Source: Coriobacteriia bacterium (GTDB taxonomy: Bacteria; Actinomycetota; Coriobacteriia; Coriobacteriales; UBA8131). From it: a stretch of DNA of 40,927 bases. The translations under genes were made by a program, and so were the position numbers. Every line of letters starts with the position of its first letter. The first letter of the stretch is position 1. Shown piece by piece: positions 14,487-23,245 of this stretch. The stretch covers positions 1 to 40,927 of the forward strand of contig WQXH01000016.1 in assembly GCA_009784945.1 (NCBI GenBank). Reading direction: 5' to 3'. The notes below the pieces were generated by a model, which saw nothing but the letters and a program-made list of their open reading frames with translations, was not told the origin of the DNA and made no database searches.

Positions 14487-17441
14487 ATGCAACGGATGCT
14501 TTCAAAAACCTTGGGTATGTTTTTGGCGGCGCTTCTTCTGTGTGGCGGGGCGCTCGTTAATGTTGCATGGGCTATTGATGACTCACTTGAAGACTTCACG
14601 GTTAATACGGGTATGGGCTCTACGAGTGCGTATAGCTCTGGATCGCTGATTCAACCTCCCCTCAATGCACTGGAAGAGGGCGAAGTGCTGGTTGGCAAGT
14701 CCATTGAATATAACGATGATGCAACGCTTACGACGCCAGACGGAACCATCACAGTTACGCTTTCTGCATGGGCAGCGAGGTATACCGATTTATCAACTCG
14801 TGTCCCAGACCAATTGCCGCTTGAGCCTCTGGCAAACGGTGCCTTTGTAGAAATCAAAGATAGCGTGAGCCAATTTGCGGTTGTTGACGTGGATTCTTTG
14901 CCCGCAGGCGTGACCTTTAATCCTGCAACGGGCGTTATCACCTGGCTCATCACCAATCAAGAAGACATACTGGGAGCTGCGCCTTTAGAGGTGGAGTATA
15001 CCCTTACAGTGGTAAATCCCTCGCCAAGTTGGCAGGTGCTGGCACCCTCTCCCCAGCCAGACTATGTTTTGGGGTACTGGTATTCAACTGGCGTAGCCCA
15101 GGCACATTTTGAGCCGGTAGTGGGAAACCCCTACTACTACACCATGGAAGAGATTACCACCGATGCCTTTACCTTGTCGATGAATTGGAACAACGGAACC
15201 GGGCTCAACAATGGTGCGATCATCGACAACGAACTGGGCACGACGATAGTCTTTCCAAAGAATGTCTCGGCACAAGACCTGTCTGCCTATAATTCAGATG
15301 GCACCATTAATACCGCCGGGGGGTGGAACTGGTGGCCTCAAAATGCAGGCACACGGAGCCAGGCGGCCACGGTAGTCACACCGGCTGGCGCAACGCTCTA
15401 CTACTCGTGGCAGTTGCAATGGACAAAGTCTGCGGGAGCAAAGACCTATGTCTTTACTGTTAAGGACTTGGCGGGGCCGGGTTTGGATGTGCAATACAAA
15501 ATCGACTTTCCCTCGGGTGGAGGTAATCAAGCCTTTGCCGGTGACAAGATTATTGTCAGTGAGGATTACTTCCAAAAAACCTATAACTCGGGGCAAGACG
15601 ACCCGTTTTACTGGCAGGGAAGAGAAATCATTCTTCCCCTGGCAATAAAGGGCGAAATTCAGGTATTGGACGAGACTCTGGTCATCCCAACCTTTGAGCT
15701 TACGGTAGAAAAAGAGCTGGACGGCACCTTCTCTTCATGGGGCTATGGGCCAGAGAGCGAGTTTATCCTCTACATACAAGACGTAACCGATGACCCAGAT
15801 AATGGGCCTTTCCTGGTGTTTGATGATTTGGGTGGAGGCTCCTTTGACTATAACGGCCTTGCTGCCTCTGGAACCCCCATCAGCTTTAGTGTTAATACGC
15901 AAGCGGTGCTTGCCAACATTCCTACTGAGGATGAAAACGGCGTGCAGAAGGTATACTCGCTGGTGGAGTATCCCGCATGGGAGACGAGTGCTCCGAGTCC
16001 GCCGCGGGTTACGGTGAGCTACAGCCTTGATGATAGGGTGAGCTATGAGAGCACTGCTGTTATTGAGCCCAACCAAGACGAAGACACAAGCTTGATTGTT
16101 CACAACAACTTTACCAATCAACCGGTGGCAGTGTTGCGCCTCCTCAAGCTGTTTAATGGGTATCCCATGGATTGGGGTATTACTGCCGCCACAGAATTTG
16201 AAGTAATGATTTGGGATGATATTCATTCTAACAATCTTCTTTTTGTAAAACCCGATGAGCAAGCCAAGGCAGATGCCGCCTCTGGTGTTTGGACAGATGC
16301 CTCTCATTGGCACACAGGCACCTACTATTGTATTGGCAATGACGGCGGCAATCCCTTGGGAGACGACTCCTGGCAGATTTCGGACGACTATTGGGCGGCT
16401 CGCATTACGGGCAGCTTTAGCCCCGTGTACACCTCCATTTCTCTTACCGAAATGCATATGGAGGGGGTCTCGAACATCTGGCCAGGTAGCTATGAACTAC
16501 GCGAGCTTGACCTTGCAGGAAACCTCCTGGATAACGCCACGTCGGACTGGTGGCAAGGCTACTCTAATATAGTGAGCCTTACTCGTATGCAGCCGGATCC
16601 CCAAAGCGGAATTTCTCCAGGCGGCGTGTACCTTGGCATGGTGACTAATGTCTTTGCGCATGGCGAAGGAAACCTCGCCATCTTCAAGGAGCTTGAGGGC
16701 TATCCACAAGACTGGGATGTAGACGAAGACACCACCTTTGATATCAAAGTGTGGGATATGACTGCTCAGAACCATCTGCTCTTTGACCCAATAAAACAGG
16801 CAGACGGTACTTGGCTCCATGTGGGCAATGTTGATGCAGCTGGCAACCGTTGGCTGGACGACCCGGTGTGGAACGGCGATATAGATGAAGCTCTGGACAC
16901 GCTTGAGGTGAGCGTTAACTCACCGCTCGTTCTCGCAAGTGAGTTTACGGGCGAAGGTCACCACTATATGATAGAGGAGAGCAGCTCCAGCGAGTACACA
17001 ACGCGCTTCTTTGTGGGCGATAGAGATATTACCAATGATGATACCTCCGGCGGCGTGGTGCTTGACCCCTTTGGCACTGCGCACATCCGGGTTGTCAACA
17101 CCTATGCTCAGGGCGATCCGGGAGATCCCGGCGACCCGGGCGACCCGGGCGACCCAGGAGATCCCGGTGACCCGGGCGATCCGGGCGACCCAACTGACCC
17201 CACCGACCCCACAGATCCAACTGATCCTACTGATCCTACCGACCCCACAGACCCCACTGATCCAACAGACCCCACCGATCCAACGGATCCGCCTGACACA
17301 AAACCGGCAGACCCCAAGGCTCCCAGCAACATCCCTCCTGCTGGCGATAACAACATCAAAGCCCTCGCAGCGCTTTTGGCAGTCATCCTCATGGCAGCAG
17401 TTGCTCTCCCTGCGCTTTACCAGCGACGAAAAGCCAACTAA
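14487..17441 (+). CDS. Large wall-anchored surface protein with GDP/TDP stalk
   Basis: The 984-residue protein begins with a signal peptide (cleavage after AWA, residue 29). An Ig-like region with LPAGVTFNPATGVITW follows near 130-155, then a beta-rich body of about 190-390. Three related domains then begin near VEKELDG (about 405), LRLLKLFNGYPMDWG (about 552) and LAIFKELEGYPQDWD (about 733), each resembling prealbumin-like modules of Gram-positive surface proteins. Residues 876-935 are nine GDP and eleven TDP tripeptides, a rigid wall-spanning stalk. The C-terminus has IPPAGD (949-954), a hydrophobic helix (957-977) and the basic tail YQRRKAN, the layout of a sortase signal in which IPPAG replaces LPXTG. 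The second ATG at 14496 is an alternative start. Likely role: adhesion or surface structure. No sortase gene is in the window. Confidence 0.85.
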   Translation: MQRMLSKTLGMFLAALLLCGGALVNVAWAIDDSLEDFTVNTGMGSTSAYSSGSLIQPPLNALEEGEVLVGKSIEYNDDATLTTPDGTITVTLSAWAARYTDLSTRVPDQLPLEPLANGAFVEIKDSVSQFAVVDVDSLPAGVTFNPATGVITWLITNQEDILGAAPLEVEYTLTVVNPSPSWQVLAPSPQPDYVLGYWYSTGVAQAHFEPVVGNPYYYTMEEITTDAFTLSMNWNNGTGLNNGAIIDNELGTTIVFPKNVSAQDLSAYNSDGTINTAGGWNWWPQNAGTRSQAATVVTPAGATLYYSWQLQWTKSAGAKTYVFTVKDLAGPGLDVQYKIDFPSGGGNQAFAGDKIIVSEDYFQKTYNSGQDDPFYWQGREIILPLAIKGEIQVLDETLVIPTFELTVEKELDGTFSSWGYGPESEFILYIQDVTDDPDNGPFLVFDDLGGGSFDYNGLAASGTPISFSVNTQAVLANIPTEDENGVQKVYSLVEYPAWETSAPSPPRVTVSYSLDDRVSYESTAVIEPNQDEDTSLIVHNNFTNQPVAVLRLLKLFNGYPMDWGITAATEFEVMIWDDIHSNNLLFVKPDEQAKADAASGVWTDASHWHTGTYYCIGNDGGNPLGDDSWQISDDYWAARITGSFSPVYTSISLTEMHMEGVSNIWPGSYELRELDLAGNLLDNATSDWWQGYSNIVSLTRMQPDPQSGISPGGVYLGMVTNVFAHGEGNLAIFKELEGYPQDWDVDEDTTFDIKVWDMTAQNHLLFDPIKQADGTWLHVGNVDAAGNRWLDDPVWNGDIDEALDTLEVSVNSPLVLASEFTGEGHHYMIEESSSSEYTTRFFVGDRDITNDDTSGGVVLDPFGTAHIRVVNTYAQGDPGDPGDPGDPGDPGDPGDPGDPGDPTDPTDPTDPTDPTDPTDPTDPTDPTDPTDPTDPPDTKPADPKAPSNIPPAGDNNIKALAALLAVILMAAVALPALYQRRKAN
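17112..17291 (+). repeat. Coding 9-bp tandem repeats (nine GDP then eleven TDP units)
   Basis: Twenty consecutive 9-bp units, first GGNGAYCCN and then ACNGAYCCN, encode (GDP)9(TDP)11. The third-position variation between units indicates selection on the peptide as well as slippage. Copy-number change would alter stalk length in frame. Confidence 0.95.
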
Positions 17442-17562
17442 CCAATTGTTAACAGTTACCCCCTTTGTCGCCCTTGGAAGTTGACACAGTCTGACGACAA
17501 GGGCGTGAACAACCAACCCGCTATTGGTATCTATTGAAGCCCTTCTACAAGTTTTATCCAGA

Positions 17563-17687
17563 TATTGAGCAGAAATGACGGTTGTGCACGATACACTGAC
17601 CCCTAGTGCACTAAAAGTGGTCATATCCGGGACATCTGACCGGATTCTGCATAATAAAACGTGCACAATCGACAATCCTGCTCAATA
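17563..17687. repeat. 125-bp terminal-inverted-repeat element
   Basis: The 27-bp ends at 17563-17589 (TATTGAGCAGAAATGACGG...) and 17661-17687 are inverted copies with four mismatches; the outer CTGCTCAATA and inner GTGCACAA portions are exact. The 71-bp centre has a nested GGTCA...TGACC / ATCCGG...CCGGAT hairpin. It is similar in size and plan to the element at 14244-14396 but different in sequence. The rest of the 402-bp gap between the surface-protein gene and the MoaE gene holds only an 8-bp hairpin (17469-17476 with 17498-17505), a possible weak terminator. Confidence 0.6.
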
Positions 17688-17843
17688 ATAGAGGATATTA
17701 TGCATCGTGACTAGTTGCAACTGACTACAGCGAGTTGGCTCCTTGATAAACCCGAGAGCCAAGAAGTAGCTATTTAGACTACAATAATGAGAAGCAGCAA
17801 GACGCTCTTGCTGCGTGCTCAATCATTAAGCGAAAGGATTACT

Positions 17844-18260
17844 ATGCCCAAAACAGAGCCCTCATTGGATCAATGGCTACAAGAGGCAAAGGCTAGCCCC
17901 GAGGCTGCGCAATGCGGAATGTTCCTCAGTCATAATGGAGTTGTTCGCGTAACCCCCAAACAGCAGGTACGAGAGGGAGTCGAAGGCTTAGGCGAGGTAT
18001 ATGCGGTTGAGTTTTCCTATGACGCTGCCGGGGTGGACGCTGCTATTAAAGAGGCGCTTACCTGGCCAGGTGTATACTATATTAAGGTCTGGCTTAATGA
18101 GGGCGTATTAAACGTAGGCGACTCCATAATGTATGTATTGATTGGTGCAGATATTCGCCCCAACTGTGTTGACGCGCTGCTCAATTTAGTGGGAAAGATT
18201 AAAAACGACCTGGTAGTTGAGACAGAACTGATAAGGAAATCCCATGAGAGAACTACCTAA
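17844..18260 (+). CDS. moaE: MoaE-like molybdopterin synthase large subunit
   Basis: The protein has 138 residues. The ATG at 17844 has AAAGGA 5 bases upstream; an in-frame ATG 19 codons earlier lacks a ribosome site. Segments GMFLSHNGVVR, VEFSYD, GVYYIKVWLNEGVLNVGD and IMYVLIGADIRP, followed by a lysine-containing VGKIKNDLV, match my memory of the MoaE-type proteins of anaerobic Firmicutes and Actinobacteria. Classical MoaE, with MoaD, transfers sulfur to precursor Z to make molybdopterin. This group is diverged from E. coli MoaE, so activity is inferred. No other moa gene is nearby. The 3' end overlaps the next gene by 17 bases, implying translational coupling with an apparently unrelated membrane protein. 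Confidence 0.72.
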   Translation: MPKTEPSLDQWLQEAKASPEAAQCGMFLSHNGVVRVTPKQQVREGVEGLGEVYAVEFSYDAAGVDAAIKEALTWPGVYYIKVWLNEGVLNVGDSIMYVLIGADIRPNCVDALLNLVGKIKNDLVVETELIRKSHERTT

Positions 18261-18732
18261 AAACCAACTCAGTCCTAAAATCAAGAGGGTATGGCGCCTC
18301 AATGATGCAATCTGGCTTACCTTCTCCTTTTTGGCGTGCGCTTTTGTGTTTGCTATGATTTATGCTTCGAGCGGTGAGGCATGGGGCCTGGTGGTTCTCC
18401 TTGCCCTTCTTGCTTTTTATGCCGTGGGAATGATTGTCTTCTTGGTGGTCATTCCTCCCATTAGACATATACGTTGGCGCTACGAACTCAACGACGATTT
18501 TCTTGATATTGCTCGAGGCATTGTATGGAAGAAGCGCTTCATCATCCCCTTTATTCGAGTACAGAATACCGATACGCAGCAAGGGCCAATCCTGCGAGCC
18601 TTTGGGCTTGCGAGCGTTACGGTTTCAACTGCTGCGGGTAATCATTCCATTCCAGGTTTGGACTTTGCAACTGCCGAGCAACTGCGCGACCGAGCAGCAG
18701 AACTTGCCCGCATTGCGCAAGAGGATGTTTAG
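18244..18732 (+). CDS. Bacterial PH-domain membrane protein (YdbS-like)
   Basis: The protein has 162 residues with two membrane segments (about 22-42 and 48-70) followed by a bPH2 domain (about 76-155). The domain shows YELNDDFLDIARGIVWKKRFIIPFIRVQNTDTQ, the usual pattern of strand, turn and RVQ motif. YdbS/YdbT pairs occur widely in Gram-positive bacteria; in Bacillus they are linked to resistance to sublancin or other bacteriocins and to membrane function, while the molecular role is unknown. AAGGAA lies 8 bases before the ATG. It starts inside the MoaE gene and is followed 82 bases later by its larger partner. Confidence 0.85.
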   Translation: MRELPKNQLSPKIKRVWRLNDAIWLTFSFLACAFVFAMIYASSGEAWGLVVLLALLAFYAVGMIVFLVVIPPIRHIRWRYELNDDFLDIARGIVWKKRFIIPFIRVQNTDTQQGPILRAFGLASVTVSTAAGNHSIPGLDFATAEQLRDRAAELARIAQEDV

Positions 18733-18814
18733 GTTAGAAAAGCAATGATTGCATCAGCGCTTTTCGTACTGCGACAAAACCGTTCATTGGACTCTCAAAA
18801 AAGGAGCACCTGTC

Positions 18815-20752
18815 ATGACCGAAGCTACTCGTTATAAAGTTCATAGCAGCTATATCTGGCTGAGCGGCATTCAAGGAGCACTCTCACTACTCTTTTTCTT
18901 CGTTCTCATGTCCTTTGGTGTTGGTGCCAGTCTTATTGCAGAGCTTGGCGATTTGTCTGATGGGGGCTTTGCTGCTGTCTTGGTGCTCATCTTCTTAATA
19001 GTGACATTTCTTGTCATAGCCGGCCTGATTTTTCTCTTGCAGTACTTTTCGTACAAACATCTATGGTATGAGCTGGGTGCAGCAGAATTTAGCCTTTATT
19101 CGGGCATCTTAAGCAAAAAGCGTGTACATGTGCCTTATCAACGTGTCCAGTCGGTTAATCAGCGAGCAACTCTTATTCAGAGGATTGCCGGAGTGTGCAC
19201 CGTGCACATTGATACTGCTGGCGGCGCACAAAACAAAGCTGTCGTTGTGCCTTATCTGAGAAAGACCGATGCTGAGTGGCTGCGCACACAGCTCTTTTAT
19301 CGCAAGCAGGCAGTCATGGCACCAGCATCACCAGCGGAAGCTGCCCCCACAGCGCCACCCCCTCCTCTAGGCGAGCCACATGCAGCGCCACCCCCTCCCG
19401 TGGGAGCGCCCCTGCTTACTCCTGAGTTAATGCCTCCAGCCGCTTCCTCTACGGGGCTGCCAGTTTCTGCTCTGCCTACGGGACAGCCGGTGCCTCTGCC
19501 ACCTCCGCCTGTGGGCTCGCCAGTAATGGCAGCGGCACTACCAGCTCAACCGAGCCTCACCCAAGGCGGTTTGCCAGGAGCATACGACGAAGGAAATGTG
19601 CTTGATGCCCCAGCCGCTGCCATGGCCGACATGCGCGGAGTTTTTGGGGGAGAAGGCTTTGACTTGGGCAAGGTGAGCTATTCGTATCGCCTCACCAATA
19701 AAGAACTTGCCTTTACCGGTATGTCCAACAGCTCGGGCTTCATAGTCATAGGTATCTCCGGATTTGCCACCTTGTTTGGTTTGATCTTTACCGTGCTTGC
19801 GCCTGCATTAGTTGAGGCGATTCTCGACGCTGGCGAAAGCTTGACCTTGGAGCCATCCGCAGGCATCTTGATGCCCCTGATTTTGGTGGGTGCGATTTCA
19901 TTGGTTATTGTTACCTGGGTCTCGTCTATTGTGGGCACATGCATCAGCTATGGCGGATTTACGGCTCGCAGGCGAGGCAGTCGCGTGGAGGTGGAGTATG
20001 GAATCCTCCAGCATCGCTTTGATGGGGTTGACATAGACAGGGTGCAGTCGGTCATTATCAGGCAGAGCTTTATCAGGCGCCTGATTGGTTACTGCGAGAT
20101 TTCTCTAGGAAAAATCAATGCGCTCACCGATGCCCAAAAGCAAAACCAGGCTCAGACTGGCGTCATTCAAAAAGGCCTGGTAGTGCACCCCTTTGTTAAG
20201 CTTACTCGCGTGCCAGAGATTCTTGCCGGGCTGGTTCCAGAGTATGCTGAGGTACCCACAAACACCATTAAGTTACCAAAGGTGGCGCTCAGGCGTGCGC
20301 TCCTGCGCCGCGGCATACTGCAAAACGGTGCGTTTTGGACGGCTCTCATTGTTGCTGTTGTGCACATTTGCCTTAGTATTGTTTTAAGTAATAACGCAGG
20401 GGAGCTCATGGTCGTCAACCTTATAGCGCTGGCTCTGTATATTTTATGCTTGCTTGCGATTATCTTTGAGGCCATTGCTGCGGTTTTGTGGCACCGTCGT
20501 TCCAGCTTTGCCTACAATCAGCATTTCATGCAGATATCTAATGGCGGCTACTCATTTGAGAGCATAAGCTTTCCAAGAAGGAAGATTCAGTTTGGCTACA
20601 TAAAAACAAACCCCTTTCAACGGCTCTCCAAGGTTAAGACCATCAATGTCACTACTGCGGCTGGCATAGGTGGAACCACCATGCGTCTCGTAGACGCAGA
20701 TGAAGCAGAAGCAAATGCCTGGCTCGAATGGCTTATTCCCCGGAGGAGATAA
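18815..20752 (+). CDS. Large membrane protein with several bPH2 domains (YdbT-like)
   Basis: The ATG at 18815 has AAGGAG 8 bases upstream; a TTG 22 codons earlier has none. The 645-residue protein has membrane pairs near 18-40 and 52-78, a first PH domain at about 85-162 (VPYQRVQSVNQ), then a Pro/Ala-rich linker of about 169-265 with repeated APPPPxG segments. A second membrane pair and PH domain follow (IDRVQSVIIRQSF), then a third membrane pair and a C-terminal PH domain ending in GTTMRLVDADEAEANAW. This is the usual YdbT plan, enlarged by the proline-rich linker. It is expected to act with the upstream YdbS-like protein. The next gene starts 4 bases after the stop. Confidence 0.85.
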   Translation: MTEATRYKVHSSYIWLSGIQGALSLLFFFVLMSFGVGASLIAELGDLSDGGFAAVLVLIFLIVTFLVIAGLIFLLQYFSYKHLWYELGAAEFSLYSGILSKKRVHVPYQRVQSVNQRATLIQRIAGVCTVHIDTAGGAQNKAVVVPYLRKTDAEWLRTQLFYRKQAVMAPASPAEAAPTAPPPPLGEPHAAPPPPVGAPLLTPELMPPAASSTGLPVSALPTGQPVPLPPPPVGSPVMAAALPAQPSLTQGGLPGAYDEGNVLDAPAAAMADMRGVFGGEGFDLGKVSYSYRLTNKELAFTGMSNSSGFIVIGISGFATLFGLIFTVLAPALVEAILDAGESLTLEPSAGILMPLILVGAISLVIVTWVSSIVGTCISYGGFTARRRGSRVEVEYGILQHRFDGVDIDRVQSVIIRQSFIRRLIGYCEISLGKINALTDAQKQNQAQTGVIQKGLVVHPFVKLTRVPEILAGLVPEYAEVPTNTIKLPKVALRRALLRRGILQNGAFWTALIVAVVHICLSIVLSNNAGELMVVNLIALALYILCLLAIIFEAIAAVLWHRRSSFAYNQHFMQISNGGYSFESISFPRRKIQFGYIKTNPFQRLSKVKTINVTTAAGIGGTTMRLVDADEAEANAWLEWLIPRRR

Positions 20753-20756
20753 ATAC

Positions 20757-21284
20757 ATGATTATTCCTGAGATCCTTTCTACGACAACACCCTACCAGGG
20801 GCTCATTGCCACTATTGAGCTTGATACCTTGTCCAGAGGCACAGGCGAGCCTTTTATGCGTGAGGTTGTGGCTGTGCCTGATGCTGTAGCCATTGCAGCA
20901 GTAGATGAGCAGGGGCGTATTCTCCTTATCAAGCAGTATCGTCACTCTATGAAGAGCCCTGTGTGGGAGATACCTGCCGGAAGAATGGACGTTGAGGGCG
21001 AGACGCCGCTGGAGACCGCCGCCAGGGAGCTCAAAGAAGAAGCCGACCTTGCTGCAAAGAGCATGCAGCTTCTAACGGTATTTGGAAACTCGGTAGGATG
21101 GTGCAGCGAAAAGACCCACCTCTTTTTAGCAAAGGAACTCTCTGACCTGGAAGCTTTTGAGCGTCAAAATGAAGAAGCAGACATACAAAAGGCGTGGGTC
21201 TCACTGTCGGAAGCTCGAGCAATGATAGAAGATGGCAGCATAGCCGATGCCAAAACCATCATAGGAGTATTGCTGGCCACTTGA
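20757..21284 (+). CDS. NUDIX hydrolase, ADP-ribose pyrophosphatase type
   Basis: GGAGGAG at 20742-20748 selects the ATG at 20757, giving 175 residues. The Nudix box lies at about residues 75-97 (GRMDVEGETPLETAARELKEEADL). It keeps the catalytic REL-x-EE core but has Asp in place of the usual Gly near its end. The RILLIKQYRHS and WEIPAGR segments are those of ADP-ribose pyrophosphatases, which split ADP-ribose into AMP and ribose 5-phosphate. The gene follows the PH-domain gene by 4 bases and is the last gene before the convergent cydC. Confidence 0.88.
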   Translation: MIIPEILSTTTPYQGLIATIELDTLSRGTGEPFMREVVAVPDAVAIAAVDEQGRILLIKQYRHSMKSPVWEIPAGRMDVEGETPLETAARELKEEADLAAKSMQLLTVFGNSVGWCSEKTHLFLAKELSDLEAFERQNEEADIQKAWVSLSEARAMIEDGSIADAKTIIGVLLAT

Positions 21285-21313
21285 GCAATGGCTACTTGAG
21301 CTGACGCAGTGTA

Positions 21314-23245
21314 CTAGTTGCCTGAGTGCTGAGTCAAGGATCCTTTGTCAAAGGCGCGTAGGCTTTGATAGTAGCTGTTGTTTTGAGCAAGGTCTTCTGG
21401 GCTGCCACTGAGGGTGAGCTTGCCTTCTTCGATAAAGATAATCCTATCCATTGCAGAAACACCCTGCAAGTGATGCGTAATCATGATAATAGTCTTATCT
21501 CGCATGGTCTCAAAGATGGTATCGAGCAGAGCCTGTTCGGTCACAGGATCCAAGCCTACGGTGGGCTCATCGAGGATGACAATGGGTACCTTATGCAGCA
21601 GCACGCGTGCCAAGGCTATGCGGTGGCGCTCTCCGCCAGAAAAGCGCAGGCCAGCCTCATCTACAAGGGTCTCCAGGCCATCGGGCAGACGCTCTGCCAG
21701 GCTCTTGAGCCCTACTTGCTCAAGCGCCATCCAGAGTTCTTCGTCGCTTGCAGCTTGATTACCTATGCGCAGGTTTTCTGCAAGTGTTGTGTTGAACAAA
21801 TAGGTTTGTTGCTGGATGACCCCTATGTAGTGAGATATTTGATCTCCCAAAAGGCTTGGTGCAATGCCATTGATTGTGACACTGCCCTCGGTGGGAGTCA
21901 AATCGCCACGCAGTAAGGTAGCAAAGGTGCTTTTGCCAGAACCGCTGCGTCCAAGGATTGCCAGCTTCTCGCCTGGTTGTATAGTAAGATCAAGACCGTC
22001 GAGCACAGAGCGCACTCCATCGGGGTACTTATAGGCAAGCTGCTTGCTCTCGATAACAAAAGGTGCCTGGGGTAGGGTGCCTGTGTAGTCTTCAACACCA
22101 TTTTGGCTACGCAGCTCTCCCAGGCGATCTATGGAGTCGCGGTGCCTGTTTGTTTCGATTGCCGCCGAAGAAAGCGGAGCAAAGGCATCGATAAGCGGAA
22201 AGAAGGCCAGAGCAAAGGCAGCAATCCAGTTGCCAATGCCTGCGTACTGGCCACCAAACTCGCTACCTGCCCACATCAAGAGGGCAATGACTACCAGGGC
22301 AAAGAGCGCCTGAAGCAGGAGGTCGCGCCCACGAGAAGAGCGATTGAGCCTGGTATCAACCTTGCGCAGAGCTTTTTCGGAGCTGCGGTAGGTTTGTACA
22401 TACTCGCTGCCCCTTCCGGAGATTATCCAGTCATTTACACCCAAGACGTTGTCGGTAACTTGTTCGTACAAAGCGTTCTTCATGACCTTGCGCCTGGTTT
22501 GATGTGCGCCGTTGACGAGCATTGATACCAAGGGCAATAAGAAAACCAAAACAGCCAACAAGAGCGCCATGCAAAGAGCAAACCAAAGAGAAAACAGCCC
22601 GAGAATGCAGATGATGAGTACGTAGAGCGCCCAGGCAACAATGGTAGGAAATATGGTGCGTAAGTACAGGTTTTGGATGTGCCCAATGTCTTCTGCCAGT
22701 ATGCCTAAGATGTCGCCGGTACGATAGCGTTTCTTAAAGAAGATTGCGTCTTTTTCTAAGATGTTATAAAGCTTGAGGCGCATGCTGGAAGTCATACGCA
22801 AGATCCAATCGTGGCTGGTAAGGCGCTCGAGGTAGTGCAAGATAGGCTTGCCAATACCAAACACCCGCACCAGGGCAACAGGAAAGAAAATCAAGGCAAC
22901 GTTTAAGGGGTCTTCTGCTGCCAGGCTGATGAGGTAGCCTGAGGTAACCATAAGCGCAGAGGCAAAGATAAAGGTGCAAACGCCTAAGAAGAGTGCAAGG
23001 GCAAGCGCTCCACGGTATTGCTTAAAGAAGGGAGCAATCCAGAGCTTGACTCCTGCTTTGGTTCGAGCGCGTCCAGCGCGCCTTTCCGTGCTTTTGGCGG
23101 CAGCATGCAAGGCCTTTTGTGCTGGCTCTCTACTCATTGAGCTGGCGGTGGAGTTGTTGGGTGTGCTGTCCAGGGCGTTGTCCGGGGCGCTGTCCGGAGT
23201 GCTGTTAAGAGTGTTGTCCAGAGCGCTGTTAAGAGGCTTGCTCAT
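21314..23245 (-). CDS. cydC: Thiol reductant ABC exporter subunit CydC
   Basis: The protein has 643 residues. An unusual hydrophilic N-terminus (residues 5-32) of seven four-residue units is followed by six membrane segments (about 75-335) and an ATPase domain with Walker A LGRSGSGKST, signature FSGGERHRIALAR, Walker B VPIVILDEP and the switch-His motif ITHH. CydDC exports cysteine and glutathione, which is needed to assemble the hemes of cytochrome bd. The ATG overlaps the stop of cydD (ATGA), so the two halves are made together. The cytochrome bd subunits are encoded just upstream in the same direction. Confidence 0.92.
   Translation of the reverse strand: MSKPLNSALDNTLNSTPDSAPDNALDSTPNNSTASSMSREPAQKALHAAAKSTERRAGRARTKAGVKLWIAPFFKQYRGALALALFLGVCTFIFASALMVTSGYLISLAAEDPLNVALIFFPVALVRVFGIGKPILHYLERLTSHDWILRMTSSMRLKLYNILEKDAIFFKKRYRTGDILGILAEDIGHIQNLYLRTIFPTIVAWALYVLIICILGLFSLWFALCMALLLAVLVFLLPLVSMLVNGAHQTRRKVMKNALYEQVTDNVLGVNDWIISGRGSEYVQTYRSSEKALRKVDTRLNRSSRGRDLLLQALFALVVIALLMWAGSEFGGQYAGIGNWIAAFALAFFPLIDAFAPLSSAAIETNRHRDSIDRLGELRSQNGVEDYTGTLPQAPFVIESKQLAYKYPDGVRSVLDGLDLTIQPGEKLAILGRSGSGKSTFATLLRGDLTPTEGSVTINGIAPSLLGDQISHYIGVIQQQTYLFNTTLAENLRIGNQAASDEELWMALEQVGLKSLAERLPDGLETLVDEAGLRFSGGERHRIALARVLLHKVPIVILDEPTVGLDPVTEQALLDTIFETMRDKTIIMITHHLQGVSAMDRIIFIEEGKLTLSGSPEDLAQNNSYYQSLRAFDKGSLTQHSGN
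23150..23233 (-). repeat. Seven degenerate 12-bp coding repeats at the cydC N-terminus
   Basis: The repeats encode LNSA-LDNT-LNST-PDSA-PDNA-LDST-PNNS, residues 5-32 of CydC. Units are 12 bp, so copy-number changes stay in frame. Such an extension is not part of the normal CydC fold. Confidence 0.8.

Noticed and set aside
17108-17392. Minus-strand Gly-Ser-Val and Gly-Ser-Pro repeat frame
   Set aside because: It is the exact antisense of the GDP/TDP stalk-coding repeat.
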